DNA from: Anthopleura xanthogrammica | Taxonomy: Eukaryota; Cnidaria; Anthozoa; Actiniaria; Actiniidae | Assembly: GCA_964019055.1 (NCBI GenBank) | Contig: OZ025218.1 | Coordinates: 6,885,954 to 6,949,953, forward strand | Direction of reading: 5' to 3' | Length of the DNA stretch: 64,000 nucleotides | In this document: positions 10,787 through 21,485 of the stretch, in pieces | Layout: every line of letters starts with the position of its first letter | Position numbering within the stretch: position 1 is the first letter of the stretch | The notes under the pieces: model-generated | The model's database searches: none | What the model saw: the letters and a program-made list of their open reading frames with translations, nothing else | What the model was told of the DNA's origin: nothing | Program-made: the position numbers and the translations under genes

Positions 10787-11239
10787 GTTTGCAGCGAGTG
10801 TCTTGCAGCAAGATACAGGTCACGTGAGTGATACTGGACAGCGGGTGGACGTCAAGTTCAAACATGTCGGAATATTATATGTTAGCATTGCTGTCTTTGT
10901 GTCTTGGTATAGAGCTGATAAACCCCACTAACCTCTGTCGCGCTATAGGATCGCGACATTGATCCATTGTCTTCGATATTTGATATATTGTTTCCTGTTT
11001 ATGTTGCGATTTGATGCGCTGGATGCCCTATCAAGATTAGACATTATCTGCAGTGCGCCCAGACAGGGATCCATATTTTAAAAAGCTTGACCATAAAAAT
11101 TAATGGGATTGACAGATTTTGGCTACATGATATTTGCTATACTAAAGCTGTGCCAAACATTAACTCGTTTAAATACTGTGATTATAACAGTATTTGAGCC
11201 TATTTTGTCATGAAATTGGTATTATAAGGGGTCACACCA

Positions 11240-11345
11240 CACAAGTTATTCGCGCTATTCTTGCTCTCGGCACTCCACCGCAGCAAATCTGATTAGCTGG
11301 ATTATAAGAGTACAACCCACAGCAGTGTTTACCATAGACCACGTG
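11240..11345 (-). pseudogene. Galaxin-like repeat remnant
   Basis: The minus strand codes one module ([19 protein letters not shown]) followed by frame loss. It closely matches the decayed copy at 19700-19980. The adjacent 11357-11393 segment matches 21100-21137, so gene debris and flanking DNA were copied together. No signal exon is seen beside it. Confidence 0.65.
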
Positions 11346-11613
11346 TATACCACGTCCTGCGAGGCTGGAGATTCTTTTCTTAGTGGCCTTATTACGGCAC
11401 TGGACGAATTATTAACCGTTCTCAGGTTCCCAATTAGCTTGCACTGAGTGCAAGCTAGAAATTTCTGGGTAGGTAAGGAGGGAGGAGGAAGGCAAAAAGG
11501 GAGGAAAGGGATAAATGAATGCGCAAGTGGCAGAGTGGGTGCCGGGGTAGATAGATGAATGGATTGATGTCTGGATGCGAGAATGGGACAAGACGGAATG
11601 GATGAATGAATGA

Positions 11614-12141
11614 AAAGATGGGTGGATGGGTGGATGGGTGGATGGGTGGATGGGTGGATGGGTGGATGGGTGGATGGGTGGATGGGTGGATGGGTGGATG
11701 GGTGGATGGGTGGATGGGTGGATGGGTGGATGGGTGGATGGGTGGATGGGTGGATGGGTGGATGGGTGGATGGGTGGATGGGTGGATGGGTGGATGGGTG
11801 GATGGGTGGATGGGTGGATGGGTGGATGGGTGGATGGGTGGATGGGTGGATGGGTGGATGGGTGGATGGGTGGATGGGTGGATGGGTGGATGGGTGGATG
11901 GGTGGATGGGTGGATGGGTGGATGGGTGGATGGGTGGATGGGTGGATGGGTGGATGGGTGGATGGGTGGATGGGTGGATGGGTGGATGGGTGGATGGGTG
12001 GATGGGTGGATGGGTGGATGGGTGGATGGGTGGATGGGTGGATGGGTGGATGGATGGATGGATGGATGGATGGATGGATGGATAGATGGGTAGATGGATG
12101 GATGGATAGATGGATGGATGGATGGATGGATGGGTGGGTGG
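11614..12141. repeat. (GGATGGGT)n microsatellite, then (GGAT)n
   Basis: A near-perfect 8-mer array of about 435 bp passes at about 12050 into GGAT tetramers with GATA variants. It lies 3' of the gene at 12622-14825. The flanks at 12150-12260 match those of the 3254-3652 repeat, so the two arrays descend from one ancestor and expanded differently. Confidence 0.95.
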
Positions 12142-12260
12142 ATTAACGTTGGTGGATATCATGTCAAATATTATGTAAAAGGTTAACGTATTCATATTTA
12201 TGATAAATTTCTTAGATCTTAGTCCAACAACCTGAAGTAATAATCTTCATCAATGCTCAT

Positions 12261-12266
12261 TTTAAT
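12261..12266 (-). terminator. Candidate polyadenylation signal (ATTAAA)
   Basis: Same position relative to family 3' flanks as 3765-3770, but about 360 nt from the stop at 12622 because extra sequence (about 12320-12590) has been inserted between them. The real 3' end may therefore differ. Confidence 0.3.
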
Positions 12267-12621
12267 GGTCTTTATCCTTGGTACATCCTCTCTAAAATCT
12301 TTGATAGATGCGGCATGCGATACATTATCTATTGGCTCTGTGGTCGAAGGTGACTAAGTCAAATAATTCTTTATATGATTTATTACCAACGGTAAAGAAA
12401 GGGCTATTAAGGCCCAGGGGGCACCCCTTTATTCTTCCTAAGGTCAGATCCGGGAGATTTAAGAAATGTTTTGTAAACAGATGTCTTTTCTCCTATTCTT
12501 AGTCATATATTTTAGTGATTTTTAAGCTTAAACGTTTGTTTTAAGTAGATCAATAAAGACCTTTACTATTTCAGAATTAATAAGAATCATCGTTTAACCT
12601 CTTCAAATTTTCCTTAGGTAT

Positions 12622-14825
12622 TTAGCATAGTCTTCCATTACAGCAGCTCTGGAAACGAGTATTGTAGCTTTGGGTCCCACAGCAGGCATTGTCGAAGCCT
12701 TTGGACTGTAGCCTACCGGCGCAACAAATTTGAGAGCTAGTGCTATAGCTTTGGGTCCCACAGCAGGCATTGTCGAAGCCTTTGGACTGTAGCCTTCCAG
12801 CGCAACAAATTTGAGAGCTAGTGCTATAGCTTTGGGTCCCACAGCAGGCATTGTCGAAGCCTTTGGACTGTAGCCTTCCAGCGCAACAAATTTGGAAGCT
12901 TGGGTCGTATGAATTCGATCCACATACAGCTCTACTTGGCCATCTCCGCATCCGCCCACTTCTCATCTCTGAAAACCAACAATTGTATATTCGTCATTCT
13001 TATGTTTTTCAGGAGAAAAAAAGGGGTCAAATCATTTGTTGTATATTCTGATTTTTCAAGTTTTGCTGGACCCAGTTCAGTCTAGAGTGGGCGGGTACTT
13101 AATTGAATTGAAACGGCTATAACTCCCGTTACAGACTGAAGTTAAACATGATTTTCCCCGGGGGGTGCTACCCATGATGGACTACACGGGGATTCTCCGC
13201 CCGAATTTTGTTATAAAAAGGGAAAGGGGTAGCTTTTTTTCAAAGGTATATAAAAGGAGTCCATATCTTTTTGCTGAAATTTGGTATGTAAGAGGGTATT
13301 GGGTCGAGAGTCCGTGCGGAGCATCCCCCGTATGAAACGAACCAAAGTACCCCTCCGGGATTTTTTATACACTTACTACACATGAACCAAAAAATGCAAA
13401 TAAAATGAAATTTTCGCTGAATACAGAAACATGTCTAGTAAGTTAGTAAGTAAACTCTTTATTTAAAGAGGGTGGCACTAAATAGCCAAAAGGTTAATAA
13501 ACTTGTGGCCCTCAACAATACAATATAAATATAAATATGAATAGATATATAAATAGATAATTATGTATACATGAATATATAAAGATCAAATGTTGATAAA
13601 AAGCTAAATATATATATAAATATAAAATATATATCAAGATTAAATAATAGAGAAGAAAAAAATACCTAAAAATCAATCTTTTGAGAAAGTTTGAAGAAAA
13701 CGTAATTATTAGAACTTATAAAAAAAGCGTTTTATGTGTTTTTGTTGTCATCATTTGAGTACGATTTTCAGTTTATTGAGCTAACAAGATGCTAAATTAT
13801 GAGCTTATTTTTACAACTTTCTTCAAATATTTTGAGTTTGCCTTCGAAAATAATGTTTAAATTAGATGTCCTGTGAAAATTGCTTGCAGAGCTTTTCTAA
13901 TTTTTGAGTTATGATTTTTTGTGTGCAAAGCTTGATTTCCGTCATTTTTCTTTCGAAAACTTGTCAAGATGGTAATATTCAAAATTCATTATCTCAAAAA
14001 CGAGCTCGGGACACCCCATTTTTCTTTTCATTTTTGGAATCAGCGTTAAATTCTGCGTAAAATATCTTTCTAAGAACATTTTGTATTTATTCCTTACTAA
14101 AGTAGTCAGTCACCTTAAGCGCAATTAAACATTTGGAAATTTTGGCCTCATAAAAAGGTAACCATCCTAAGCTATTGAATAATCTAACAAATGAAGCATT
14201 AGAATCAGCATACATAATAAGCCTCGCTGCACGTTTTTGCAGCTTCAACACTGTACCTAGAAGCTCATTATTGAAATTGGTCCAGATAACAACTGCATAA
14301 TTCAGTAAAGGTCTTATCATACTATCATAATATAAACGTCGTTGCTTCAAAGGAAGGTATACTCTAATTTTCCTTAATATACCAATGCGCTTTTAAAGTT
14401 TTTTACATTTTTACATTCGCAAAACCCGAAGACATACATTTAAAGGGTTGCTGCTTATATTATCTTATTAGTAAGCAAAAACAACTACTTCAGAGCGAAT
14501 AATTAAGCGCTTCAGCGATTTCTATCCATACTCCGTTTCGGTCCAGTCGCGTAGTCGCGGAGCCGGTCAGCGATAACGTTTTTTCAAATGACTGTACATA
14601 ATGTAGAGGTAGTGTGTGTGAGTGACAGTGGGCCAAATTGGAAACCAGTATCCCACTATAAAACAGGATAGCTAAATTATTTTTAATATCATCATTATGA
14701 ATTTTGTTATAGATATTACTAATAGTGCATTTAACTTTTGACAAGTTATGCTTACCTTCTGCCTGTACCATCAAGCAAAGAGCAACCAAGAGCAATAGCA
14801 CTCCAAAGAACTTCATCAGAACCAT
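12622..14825 (-). CDS. Secreted galaxin-like protein, 138 aa, with a long intron
   Basis: Exon 1 is 14756-14825 (MVLMKFFGVLLLLVALCLMV then QAE) and exon 2 is 12622-12968. They join in phase 1 as GAAG|AG ATG AGA. The protein continues with SGRMRRWPSRAVCG, which has an RMRR basic site, then three 27-residue units such as CCGTQSYSTSSQICCAGRLQ, ending SCCNGRLC. The 1.8-kb intron is far longer than in sister genes (about 0.33-0.37 kb) because it has taken up retroelement debris at 13436-14350. The reading frame is intact; whether the long intron is spliced well cannot be told from sequence. Confidence 0.78.
13436..13535 (-). mobile_element. LINE-like 3' end in an intron
   Basis: On the minus strand the sequence ends AAATAAAGAGTTTACTTACT with a short ACTT repeat tail, typical of a non-LTR retrotransposon 3' end. 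It probably belongs with the RT fragment at 14087-14350. The 13540-14080 stretch between them is AT-rich and unassigned. Confidence 0.5.
14087..14350 (-). pseudogene. Reverse transcriptase C-terminal fragment (non-LTR)
   Basis: 87 codons read LYYDSMIRPLLNYAVVIWTN and later LQKRAARLI and FNSLGWLPFYEAKISK. This is the thumb/C-terminal region common to LINE (jockey/CR1/RTE-like) reverse transcriptases. No catalytic motifs are present. It is a dead fragment inside the intron of the gene at 12622-14825. Confidence 0.8.
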
Positions 14826-14927
14826 ATTTTCACTTCTCCAAGATTCGTATCGTCCAAGAAAGTGTCTATCCCGTATTTGGAGTCTTGGTTGTTTATTTTT
14901 TATTACTCTTCATTGAGCTTTTATAGA

Positions 14928-14936
14928 TGTTTCAGA
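14928..14936 (-). promoter_or_regulatory. TATA box of the gene at 12622-14825
   Basis: CTATAAAAG on the minus strand about 105 bp upstream of the ATG at 14825. The CRE-like site of two sisters is TGACCTCA here (15021-15028). Confidence 0.6.
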
Positions 14937-15099
14937 GTCATAACCTTGAGGGTTTTGCTGAAATGAACATGCAGGAATTACTGTAAAAAAATCGCTTCCT
15001 CAGTATTACTTGGCTTTACTTGACCTCATTTCCTCTCGTGCGGAATGTTCATTGGCTTTGGCTGCATGACAGCACAAGGTGGTCAGTGTTTGATGTGTC

Positions 15100-15530
15100 A
15101 GAGCACAGAAAATAAGAACTGTAATTCACTGAAACTTTGATAAAAACTAAACCAGTTTCCCGCCATTTCAATTTGCCTAATCATTCACTTTCCGACTTTA
15201 TTGTTTTCGGTTTGTCTTTGGTTAGCGGCAACAATGATTGTCGCAAAACCAAAGAGATGCGGCTCATTCACCTATTAGGTACTCATAATCCCAATGGGAT
15301 GAATGAACGCTTCGCTTTTAATTAATCTATTCTTTTGTCTTTTTATTGTTTGTTTCTTGTAACCTTGCCTACCTTGCTCTCATTGGTTATCTATTTTCTA
15401 CCTTTACCATATATACACTACCTTCCACTCCTATTCTCTCTTTTACTCCGACGAAGGACTAGCGTCCGAAACGTCAGTAAGTGATCTTTCTTATTTTTTT
15501 ACGGTGTAAAATTTACCTTTTTATCACAAC
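15100..15530 (+). mobile_element. Penelope-like element, 3' fragment
   Basis: The ORF at 15137-15325 reads VSRHFNLPNHSLSDF, then RKTKEMRLIHLLGTHNPNGMN. This matches the conserved end of the GIY-YIG endonuclease region of Penelope-like elements. The 3' UTR contains ACGAAGGACTAGCGTCCGAA and ends near TTACGGTGTAAAATTTACC. The 5' part, including the reverse transcriptase, is missing. The insertion cuts the upstream region shared by the galaxin-like promoters. The same 3' tail was inserted at 52841-52878. Confidence 0.7.
15443..15480 (+). ncRNA. Hammerhead-ribozyme-like fold in the Penelope 3' region
   Basis: TTACT (15443-15447) pairs with AGTAA (15476-15480). GGAC (15456-15459) pairs with GTCC (15464-15467) and is followed by GAAA and then CGTC, as in a hammerhead core with a minimal stem III. 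The first core box reads CCGACGA rather than CUGANGA and one extra A precedes stem II, so activity is doubtful. Penelope-like elements are known to carry hammerhead motifs. Confidence 0.4.
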
Positions 15531-15905
15531 TGTTTATTTATGTAGTCATAATCGGTATTATTCTATTGAATTGCTGTATGTTTTAGGGCACAATATCATT
15601 CGTTCAACTCACACTGTTGACCAGTGTCTTTGTATATCAAACAATCGATGATTGGATCGAGAATACATTCAGTAACTGTGATATCTTTGAGGAAGCTATG
15701 CATTTATCTGTAACTGTACATAGTGGTGATACTAAAGACTCAGTAAATGACTTGAGGTCTAGTTATTCAAAGCTTAATTACTATAAGCTTAATAGTGTAA
15801 TATGTGAACACTGTCATGCTGTAAGACTTGAACGCGAACCAAGCAGGACTAAAAAATTTGCAGAAAATTTCTTTTCTTTGGTACAACCATATGACTACAG
15901 TATTT

Positions 15906-16333
15906 TGCCCAGTTTCGTGACAGTACCAGTTTCGTGACACGTTTTTAGCGACGGCTATTTAATATTTTGGAAAACGAAGAGAACCGAAAGAAAGCCGAAC
16001 ATTCAACTTCGGAATGCATGTTTTGGCGATCTTTTTAAAGAACGTGTTTGTCAAGGAGAAGCCATTTTTGTCAGGTGAGTGGAGTTGTCTCGAAGAAAAT
16101 CTTTGATTTTCACTGCGCAGTGAATTGCCCTTCGCTCGAAAACTAGGCATTAAATTGCTTATTCTCAAAAAAACAACTTAAGATTAGTACTTCAAATTTC
16201 ACAACAAAATAAAGTTAAAGGTAAGAAAATATGTTTTTGATTTGTTTTATCGAATTTTGTTGTGAATTACTTTGAAAACAATGCATTTTTACAACGTGTC
16301 ACGAAACTGGCCCAGCTGTCACGAAACTGGGCA
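15906..16333. mobile_element. 428-bp MITE with doubled terminal motifs
   Basis: The left end has TGCCCAGTTTCGTGACA and then, 3 bp on, CCAGTTTCGTGACACGTT. The right end carries the same two blocks in inverted order. A fifth copy, GTGTCACGAAACTGGGCA, stands alone at 16492-16509. No target duplication could be fixed. A 69-codon ORF inside has no recognisable content. Confidence 0.65.
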
Positions 16334-16509
16334 CTTAAGTGGCCGTCGAAATATTCCTTTTATTTTATCAAATTAAAAGATTCGAAGAAAATATCTACAT
16401 CATAATGTTACCTGATAAATTTGCCTTTATGTGACAAAATTTTATAGAATTATCTTTTTCCGTAGAGAAGATATAGTATTCACAACCTGAAGTGTCACGA
16501 AACTGGGCA

Positions 16510-17214
16510 ACATACCGTACTTTGTGAGTGGGTAAAAATGCTCTATAACCAAAATTTCATTTTGATATAAAAAAGATTATTTGGCAGTGATCAGTTTCGA
16601 TCCTGAAATACTCGTTAAAACGCGTTAGTTACGCAATCAAACCTGTCGTCCTACTAGAAAAGTAGGATAAAGGTTGTTCAGTCCACAGGAAAGGAAAACT
16701 CCTGCGCGAAATAAGTAAGCGGGATTAGCTTGGAGATTTGGCGAGTCTTGGAATGTTCATCATCGAGCTGTAGAATACTTGCAAAGGCAACCCAGTGAAC
16801 GCTCCAAGAGCGTCTAGTTACTAGTCTAAAACTACCTTCGGTCATGGAAAAATTGCGCAACACTACCCAGTATCCATTAGCTATTACTTCACATGCCCCT
16901 CATTGGTTCAGAGCCCTACACCGCTATGGTAACTCGACTACTCTCCTCCAATCACTCAATCAGGTAATGTCAGTGTGATTGACAGTGTCATAGTGATAGA
17001 TAGAGTAGCTAGACAGAGTCGCATGTAATATTTTAATAGCACGAAGTATTTCAAGCGTAGTTTAGTGTCACCATTCCTTCGTGGCTCGACGATAAAGTTA
17101 TTGTGTAGGTGTTCTGTCGAGGTATTAATCTCACATGTTCTGGTCAACTCAATGCTTTAAAGAACCCAAAACGCCTAAAATGATGCTATAAATGACAATG
17201 AAAAACATATTAGA
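16510..17214. other. No gene seen
   Basis: Two ORFs of about 60 codons have no recognisable motif and no repeat copy in the window. Nothing further can be supported. Confidence 0.4.
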
Positions 17215-17327
17215 CATTTCCGATTTAGCGGCATAGGCATAGTATATGCCGAGTTTCTTTAAACACGAATGAGTGGCCGGCATATAGTATATGCCTATTC
17301 CGCTTATATGCCGCTAAATCGGAAATG
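17215..17327. repeat. 113-bp imperfect palindrome
   Basis: Arms CATTTCCGATTTAGCGGCAT and its complement (ATGCCGCTAAATCGGAAATG) continue inward with GGCATAGTATATGCC and ATATAGTATATGCC. The structure is a foldback element or hairpin MITE. Confidence 0.85.
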
Positions 17328-18020
17328 ACTATTCAAACTGCATGGCCACGCACTCCCGCGGGAGATAATTTAATGATAAGCAAGACTCTATAACAAGTAA
17401 CCTGCAATCAATCCATTGTTAGTTTGTCCAAACCAGCGAGACGAAGAACATCGATTCTGATAAACTAATGGGTAGGGCGGGCGGGTGAGGGTCCGTTTCA
17501 GTGGACTTTAGTGTGGCTCTCGGATACGATCCTGTATCGAGGAAGATAATCAAGAGAAGCTGTGGAGGAACAGCCCATTATTTTCTTTTCAGCCCCCCCC
17601 CCCCCTTACTGGAACAATAGATTTTCATCCTTCCCCACCCTGTTCCGTGGGACAATGAACAGTTTGGATATGCTACTAACATTTTTATTTTAATTCTACG
17701 CTTTTTTGAATATTTTTTCAGTTTCTTGCATTTAGGACGGCGCAGCTTTATCCGATTATTTCTTTAATAGAATAATCAATGATTGACAGAGAATTTTGAA
17801 AAATTAGCAAAGAACAAAATGAATACCCTGATTTTGAGTTGGAGAAGCATTGGGTCGTCAACTTGGTTGCATTCTCGAGCCCAGAGCCTCAGTTTCTTTG
17901 AAGCCAACGGTAAGCAAAAGAAATCATGATTCTATTCGTGTACTTTCCACTCACGCAGCTGAGATTTTGTTGCTGCAAGAGTATGAATAATCGAACACCA
18001 AATAATTTCTGTTAAAAATG
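17328..18020. other. No gene; poly-C tract
   Basis: Unassigned DNA with a C-homopolymer at about 17587-17605. No family match was recognised. Confidence 0.4.
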
Positions 18021-18025
18021 CTCAT

Positions 18026-18031
18026 TTTATT
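18026..18031 (-). terminator. Polyadenylation signal AATAAA
   Basis: Canonical AATAAA on the minus strand about 125 nt past the stop of the gene at 18155-19127, at the position where the sister genes carry ATTAAA. Confidence 0.55.
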
Positions 18032-18154
18032 GGTATTTTATCCTTTGTACATTCTTTCTAATATCTTTTATATGTGCAGCACACAATAACGTTTCCATAC
18101 TACTAACTATTTGCGTGAGGGTTCATAATAATCATTTTAATATTCCCTGAGTAT

Positions 18155-19127
18155 TTAACATAATCTTCCATTACAGCAACTCCAAAAGCGTGAATTGTAG
18201 CTTTGGGTTCCGCAGCAAGCATTGTCTGAACCCTTGAGTTGAAGCCTTCCAGCGCAACAAATTCGAATTCGTGAATTGTAGCTTTGGGTTCCACAGCAAG
18301 CGTTGTCTGAACCCTTGAGTTGAAGCCTTCCAGCGCAACAAATTCGAATTCGTGAATTGTAGCTTTGGGTTCCGCAGCAAGCGTTGTCTGAACCCTTGAG
18401 TTGAAGCCTTCTAGCGCAACAAATTCGAATTCGTGAATTGTAGCTTTGGGTTCCACAGCAAGCGTTGTCTGAACCCTTGAGTTGAAGCTTTCCAGCGCAA
18501 CAAATTCGAATTCGTGAATTGTAGCTTTGGGTTCCGCAGCAAGCGTTGTCTGAACCCTTGAGTTGAAGCCTTCTAGCGCAACAAATTCGAATTCGTGAAT
18601 TGTAGCTTTGGGTTCCACAGCAAGCGTTGTCTGAACCCTTGAGTTGAAGCCTTCCAGCGCAACAAATTTCAAAAGCTGGGTTGTATGAACGGAATCCACA
18701 TACAGCTCTGCGCATCCGTCCACTTCTCATATCTGCAAATCAAAAATTGACAATTCGGGATTCGATGAATCATGTTTTTCATGAGAAAAAAGGGTGTCAA
18801 ATCATTTGTCAGTTCTCCAGTTTTCCTCACTGAAAATGAGCATGTGAGTCAGTATAAAGAATTTTAAGAGTTGAAAATTAGTTGTGGAAGTGCTAGTGGG
18901 CCAAATTGGATAACAATATTCATACGTAATTAATTTTGTTCACTATGAAAAAGGGATCATTAAATTATCTCTAATATTTACTATTATAAATGTTGTTGTT
19001 CATAGCCATATTATTAATAGTTTATTTAACTTATGATGCATGACAAGTTATGCTTACCTTCTGCCTGTACCATCAAGCAAAGAGCATCCAGGAGCAGTAG
19101 AACTCCAACGAACTTCATCGTAACCAT
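18155..19127 (-). CDS. Secreted galaxin-like protein, 215 aa, two exons
   Basis: Exon 1 is 19058-19127 (MVTMKFVGVLLLLDALCLMV then QAE) and exon 2 is 18155-18732. A GTAAGC donor and TTGCAG acceptor give a phase-1 join. The mature N-terminus DMRSGRMRRAVCG carries a clean RMRR cleavage-type site and lacks the WPSR insertion of its sisters. About six 27-residue units (CCGTQSYNSRIRICCARRLQ and LKGSDNA) follow, nearly identical at DNA level, which points to recent expansion or gene conversion. It ends SCCNGRLC. An Asp replaces a hydrophobic residue in the signal core (LLLLDALCL), which may weaken it. The truncated copy at 5629-5796 derives from this type. Confidence 0.83.
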
Positions 19128-19214
19128 CTCTTCTCTTTTCCAAATTTCGTATCGTCCAAGAAAGTTTCTTTATTTGGAGTCTTGGTTGTTTATTTTTTAT
19201 TACTCTTAATTGAG

Positions 19215-19223
19215 CTTTTATAG
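19215..19223 (-). promoter_or_regulatory. TATA box of the gene at 18155-19127
   Basis: CTATAAAAG on the minus strand about 90 bp upstream of the ATG at 19127. TGACCTCA, the CRE variant, lies at about 19319. Confidence 0.6.
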
Positions 19224-19699
19224 ATGTTTCAGAGTCATAACCTTGAGGGTTTTGCTGAAATGAACATGCAGGAATTACTGTAAAAAAATCGCTTCCTCAG
19301 TATTACTTGGCTTTACTTGACCTCATTTCCTCTCGTGCGGAATGCTCATCAGCTTTGGCTGCATGCATGACAGCACGCAGTGGTCAGTGTTTGACCACCA
19401 TTTGAAGCAGGTAATGAGATTCAAAGACTTTTGTCAGGTGATTGAAATCCAGGATTTGCCTGCAGTATTTTTTCTGGAATGTCCTGGCGAATGAGGCATT
19501 TATGGTAGAAAGTGTGCATGTGCAGCGATGTGTGTATTTTATGATATGTGGTCACGAACCTTTTCTGTTTACGTCAACTTTGTTGAAAGAAGGAAATCTT
19601 ACGTGATGATAGCTCACCACTTCAGCTTCTTGACTCTCAAAATAGCGACCCTCATTTCCAAAATCTACGACAACCACGTCAACCGAATTTGAGCCTATT

Positions 19700-20839
19700 T
19701 TGTCATGTTCCACAGCAGTAGGCCTGGGTGTTGGTATTATAAGGGATCACACCACCGCAGTTATTCGCGCCATTCTTGCTCTCGGCACTCCACCGCAGCG
19801 GATCTGAGTAGCTATATTGTAAGAGTACCATCCACAGCAGTGTTTTCTACTGTAGACCATTTGTATACCATTGAAGCAGGACTCGAAGAGATCGTTGTAT
19901 ACAGTCATCAAGCAAAATTGGTGGATTCCCCATCTACTGATCACTTGCCACAGCATGTCTCAGTACTTGGGTTGTATCTTTGACCTCCACTCGTTGGCTA
20001 AAACTTGTTTGACCTTAGCCTGTTGGAGGAAGTATTTATGAAGGTCATATTTTAGCTGAACAATGGTAGTCTGTGGTAGGCTCTACAACCTATACCCTCC
20101 CTCAGAGAGCTTTGCTCTCACAGGATGATGAAGGCGCCCTTCAGGACTAAAAGCATTTTAATCACTTTTAACGTTTTTAAAAACAAAATATTCATAAATT
20201 TATTCTAGTTTTTAATTTAGTTTTGCTTTAATTTATTATCGATTTTTTTGTCTTGTTTTTTTCTTTGTTCCTTTCTTGGATACTAGTTTTTTGACCTCCC
20301 CCCCCCCCCCCCGTCAGATATTAACCAGCACATGTGTGGAGTGTATGCGCATCATGGCAAAATCTACAATCTTGGACAAAAAGGGTTGAGAATTTTTGAT
20401 CATATCAAAAAAATGGAATTTTCCTCATAAAATATTATCTAAACTAAAATTCCCCCTCCCCCCCAGCACAATGTTGATTCCATTGGCTAGCACAGTTCCC
20501 TCTCGACAGACCCAACATTGTTCTGGGGGGAGGGGGGTCGTTCGAGAGGGATTTAACTGTGTTTTACACAATATATCCTTAAAAACTCAAAAATTCTCAA
20601 CCATTTTGTCCAAGATTGTAGATCCCCAAACGAAACAAGTACATAATGCTCTAAAGCATTAAAAAACCTACGTCCGTATTGGTTCGCATTTGTGTGTAAC
20701 TTTTCCACATACGGCACTTGCACTGAGTGGCCAAAAAATTGATCAATCTTCAAAATCAGTAGAGTTTACCTTCAGCTTGGCGGCTATTAAAAACGCCAAC
20801 CAATAACATCACTACGTATACTAGTAACGACCAAGCCAT
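19700..20839 (-). pseudogene. Decayed galaxin-like gene with intact signal exon
   Basis: Exon 1 (20770-20839) is open: MAWSLLVYVVMLLVGVFNSR then QAEG before a GTAAAC donor. At 70 nt it has exactly the length of the main-family first exon but a different sequence. The repeat part at 19700-19985 codes TCCGK, then HCCGWYSYNIATQIRCGGV, then PYNTNTQAYCCGT, in different frames with a stop after the first module and one CC changed to RC. Two or more frameshifts make it non-functional unless unseen introns restore the frame. Confidence 0.6.
19990..20769. other. Intron or intergenic; poly-C tract
   Basis: No coding sequence supported. A C-run lies at about 20298-20313, and a pair of similar GGACAAAA(A/T)GGTTGAGAATTTT words (20374 and, inverted, 20590) suggests a small foldback. 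Confidence 0.4.
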
Positions 20840-21164
20840 TTTCTTTGACAAATCCACTCGACAAAAACGATCACACGAGCTATAAGAGGTCTTTGAAGCT
20901 TCGGCTGAAGTAGATCCAAACTTAAAGATGACTTTTTATTGATTTTAATAACATGTGTGTCGTGTGTCAAGGTATATACGTGGTTTTAATTTTTAATCTT
21001 CCTGTGACAAACGTCCTGTGAGGATGAAGTTTTTTTCCTTCGACGTAAAAAAAACAGAAAACAAGAAACCAAGTCACGTGATATGAAAACGCTGTAGCAA
21101 AAGTCCTGCGAGGCTGGAGATTCTTTTCTTAGTGGCCTTATGACACATTAATAATAAAATATTA

Positions 21165-21239
21165 TTATCATGATCATCATGATCATCGTGATCATCATCA
21201 TGATCATCATGATCATGATCATGATCATCATGATCATCA

Positions 21240-21271
<32 letters not shown>

Positions 21272-21272
21272 G
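21165..21272. repeat. (ATGATC/ATCATG)n and (ATT)n microsatellites
   Basis: Alternating ATCATGATC units from about 21165 to 21243 run into an ATT trinucleotide tract ending at about 21270. The first part is strongly self-complementary. Confidence 0.9.
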
Positions 21273-21485
21273 GGCGTTACGTTTACACGAAACTGTGCTA
21301 TCCGGACAAAAATTCAAAAGCCTAGCCGTGCAAATTAAAGAGACGGTTCCGTGTAAATGGTAGGTACTGGTCTAATTTTGGAACCGCCAAAAGTGAAAGG
21401 CGTATACAAGAAACAGGAGGGTCCAAGGCTGTGTTTGTAGTACTTGTTATTGATGTTATAGTCTATGGGAGTGGGTCACGTATAC

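Noticed and set aside
11455..12195. Long ORF of HPPIHPST repeats and its complement
   Set aside because: Translation of the GGATGGGT array; no start context, splice signals or non-repeat domain.
12308..12502. 64-codon ORF near GGGGCACCCC
   Set aside because: Likely chance or old repeat debris; no family features.
14490..14825. Continuous 111-codon reading of the signal exon into intron
   Set aside because: The conserved GTAAGC donor after QAEG and in-phase exon 2 at 12968 fit the family better.
15617..15937. 106-codon ORF
   Set aside because: No recognisable motif, no splice context and it runs into the MITE terminus.
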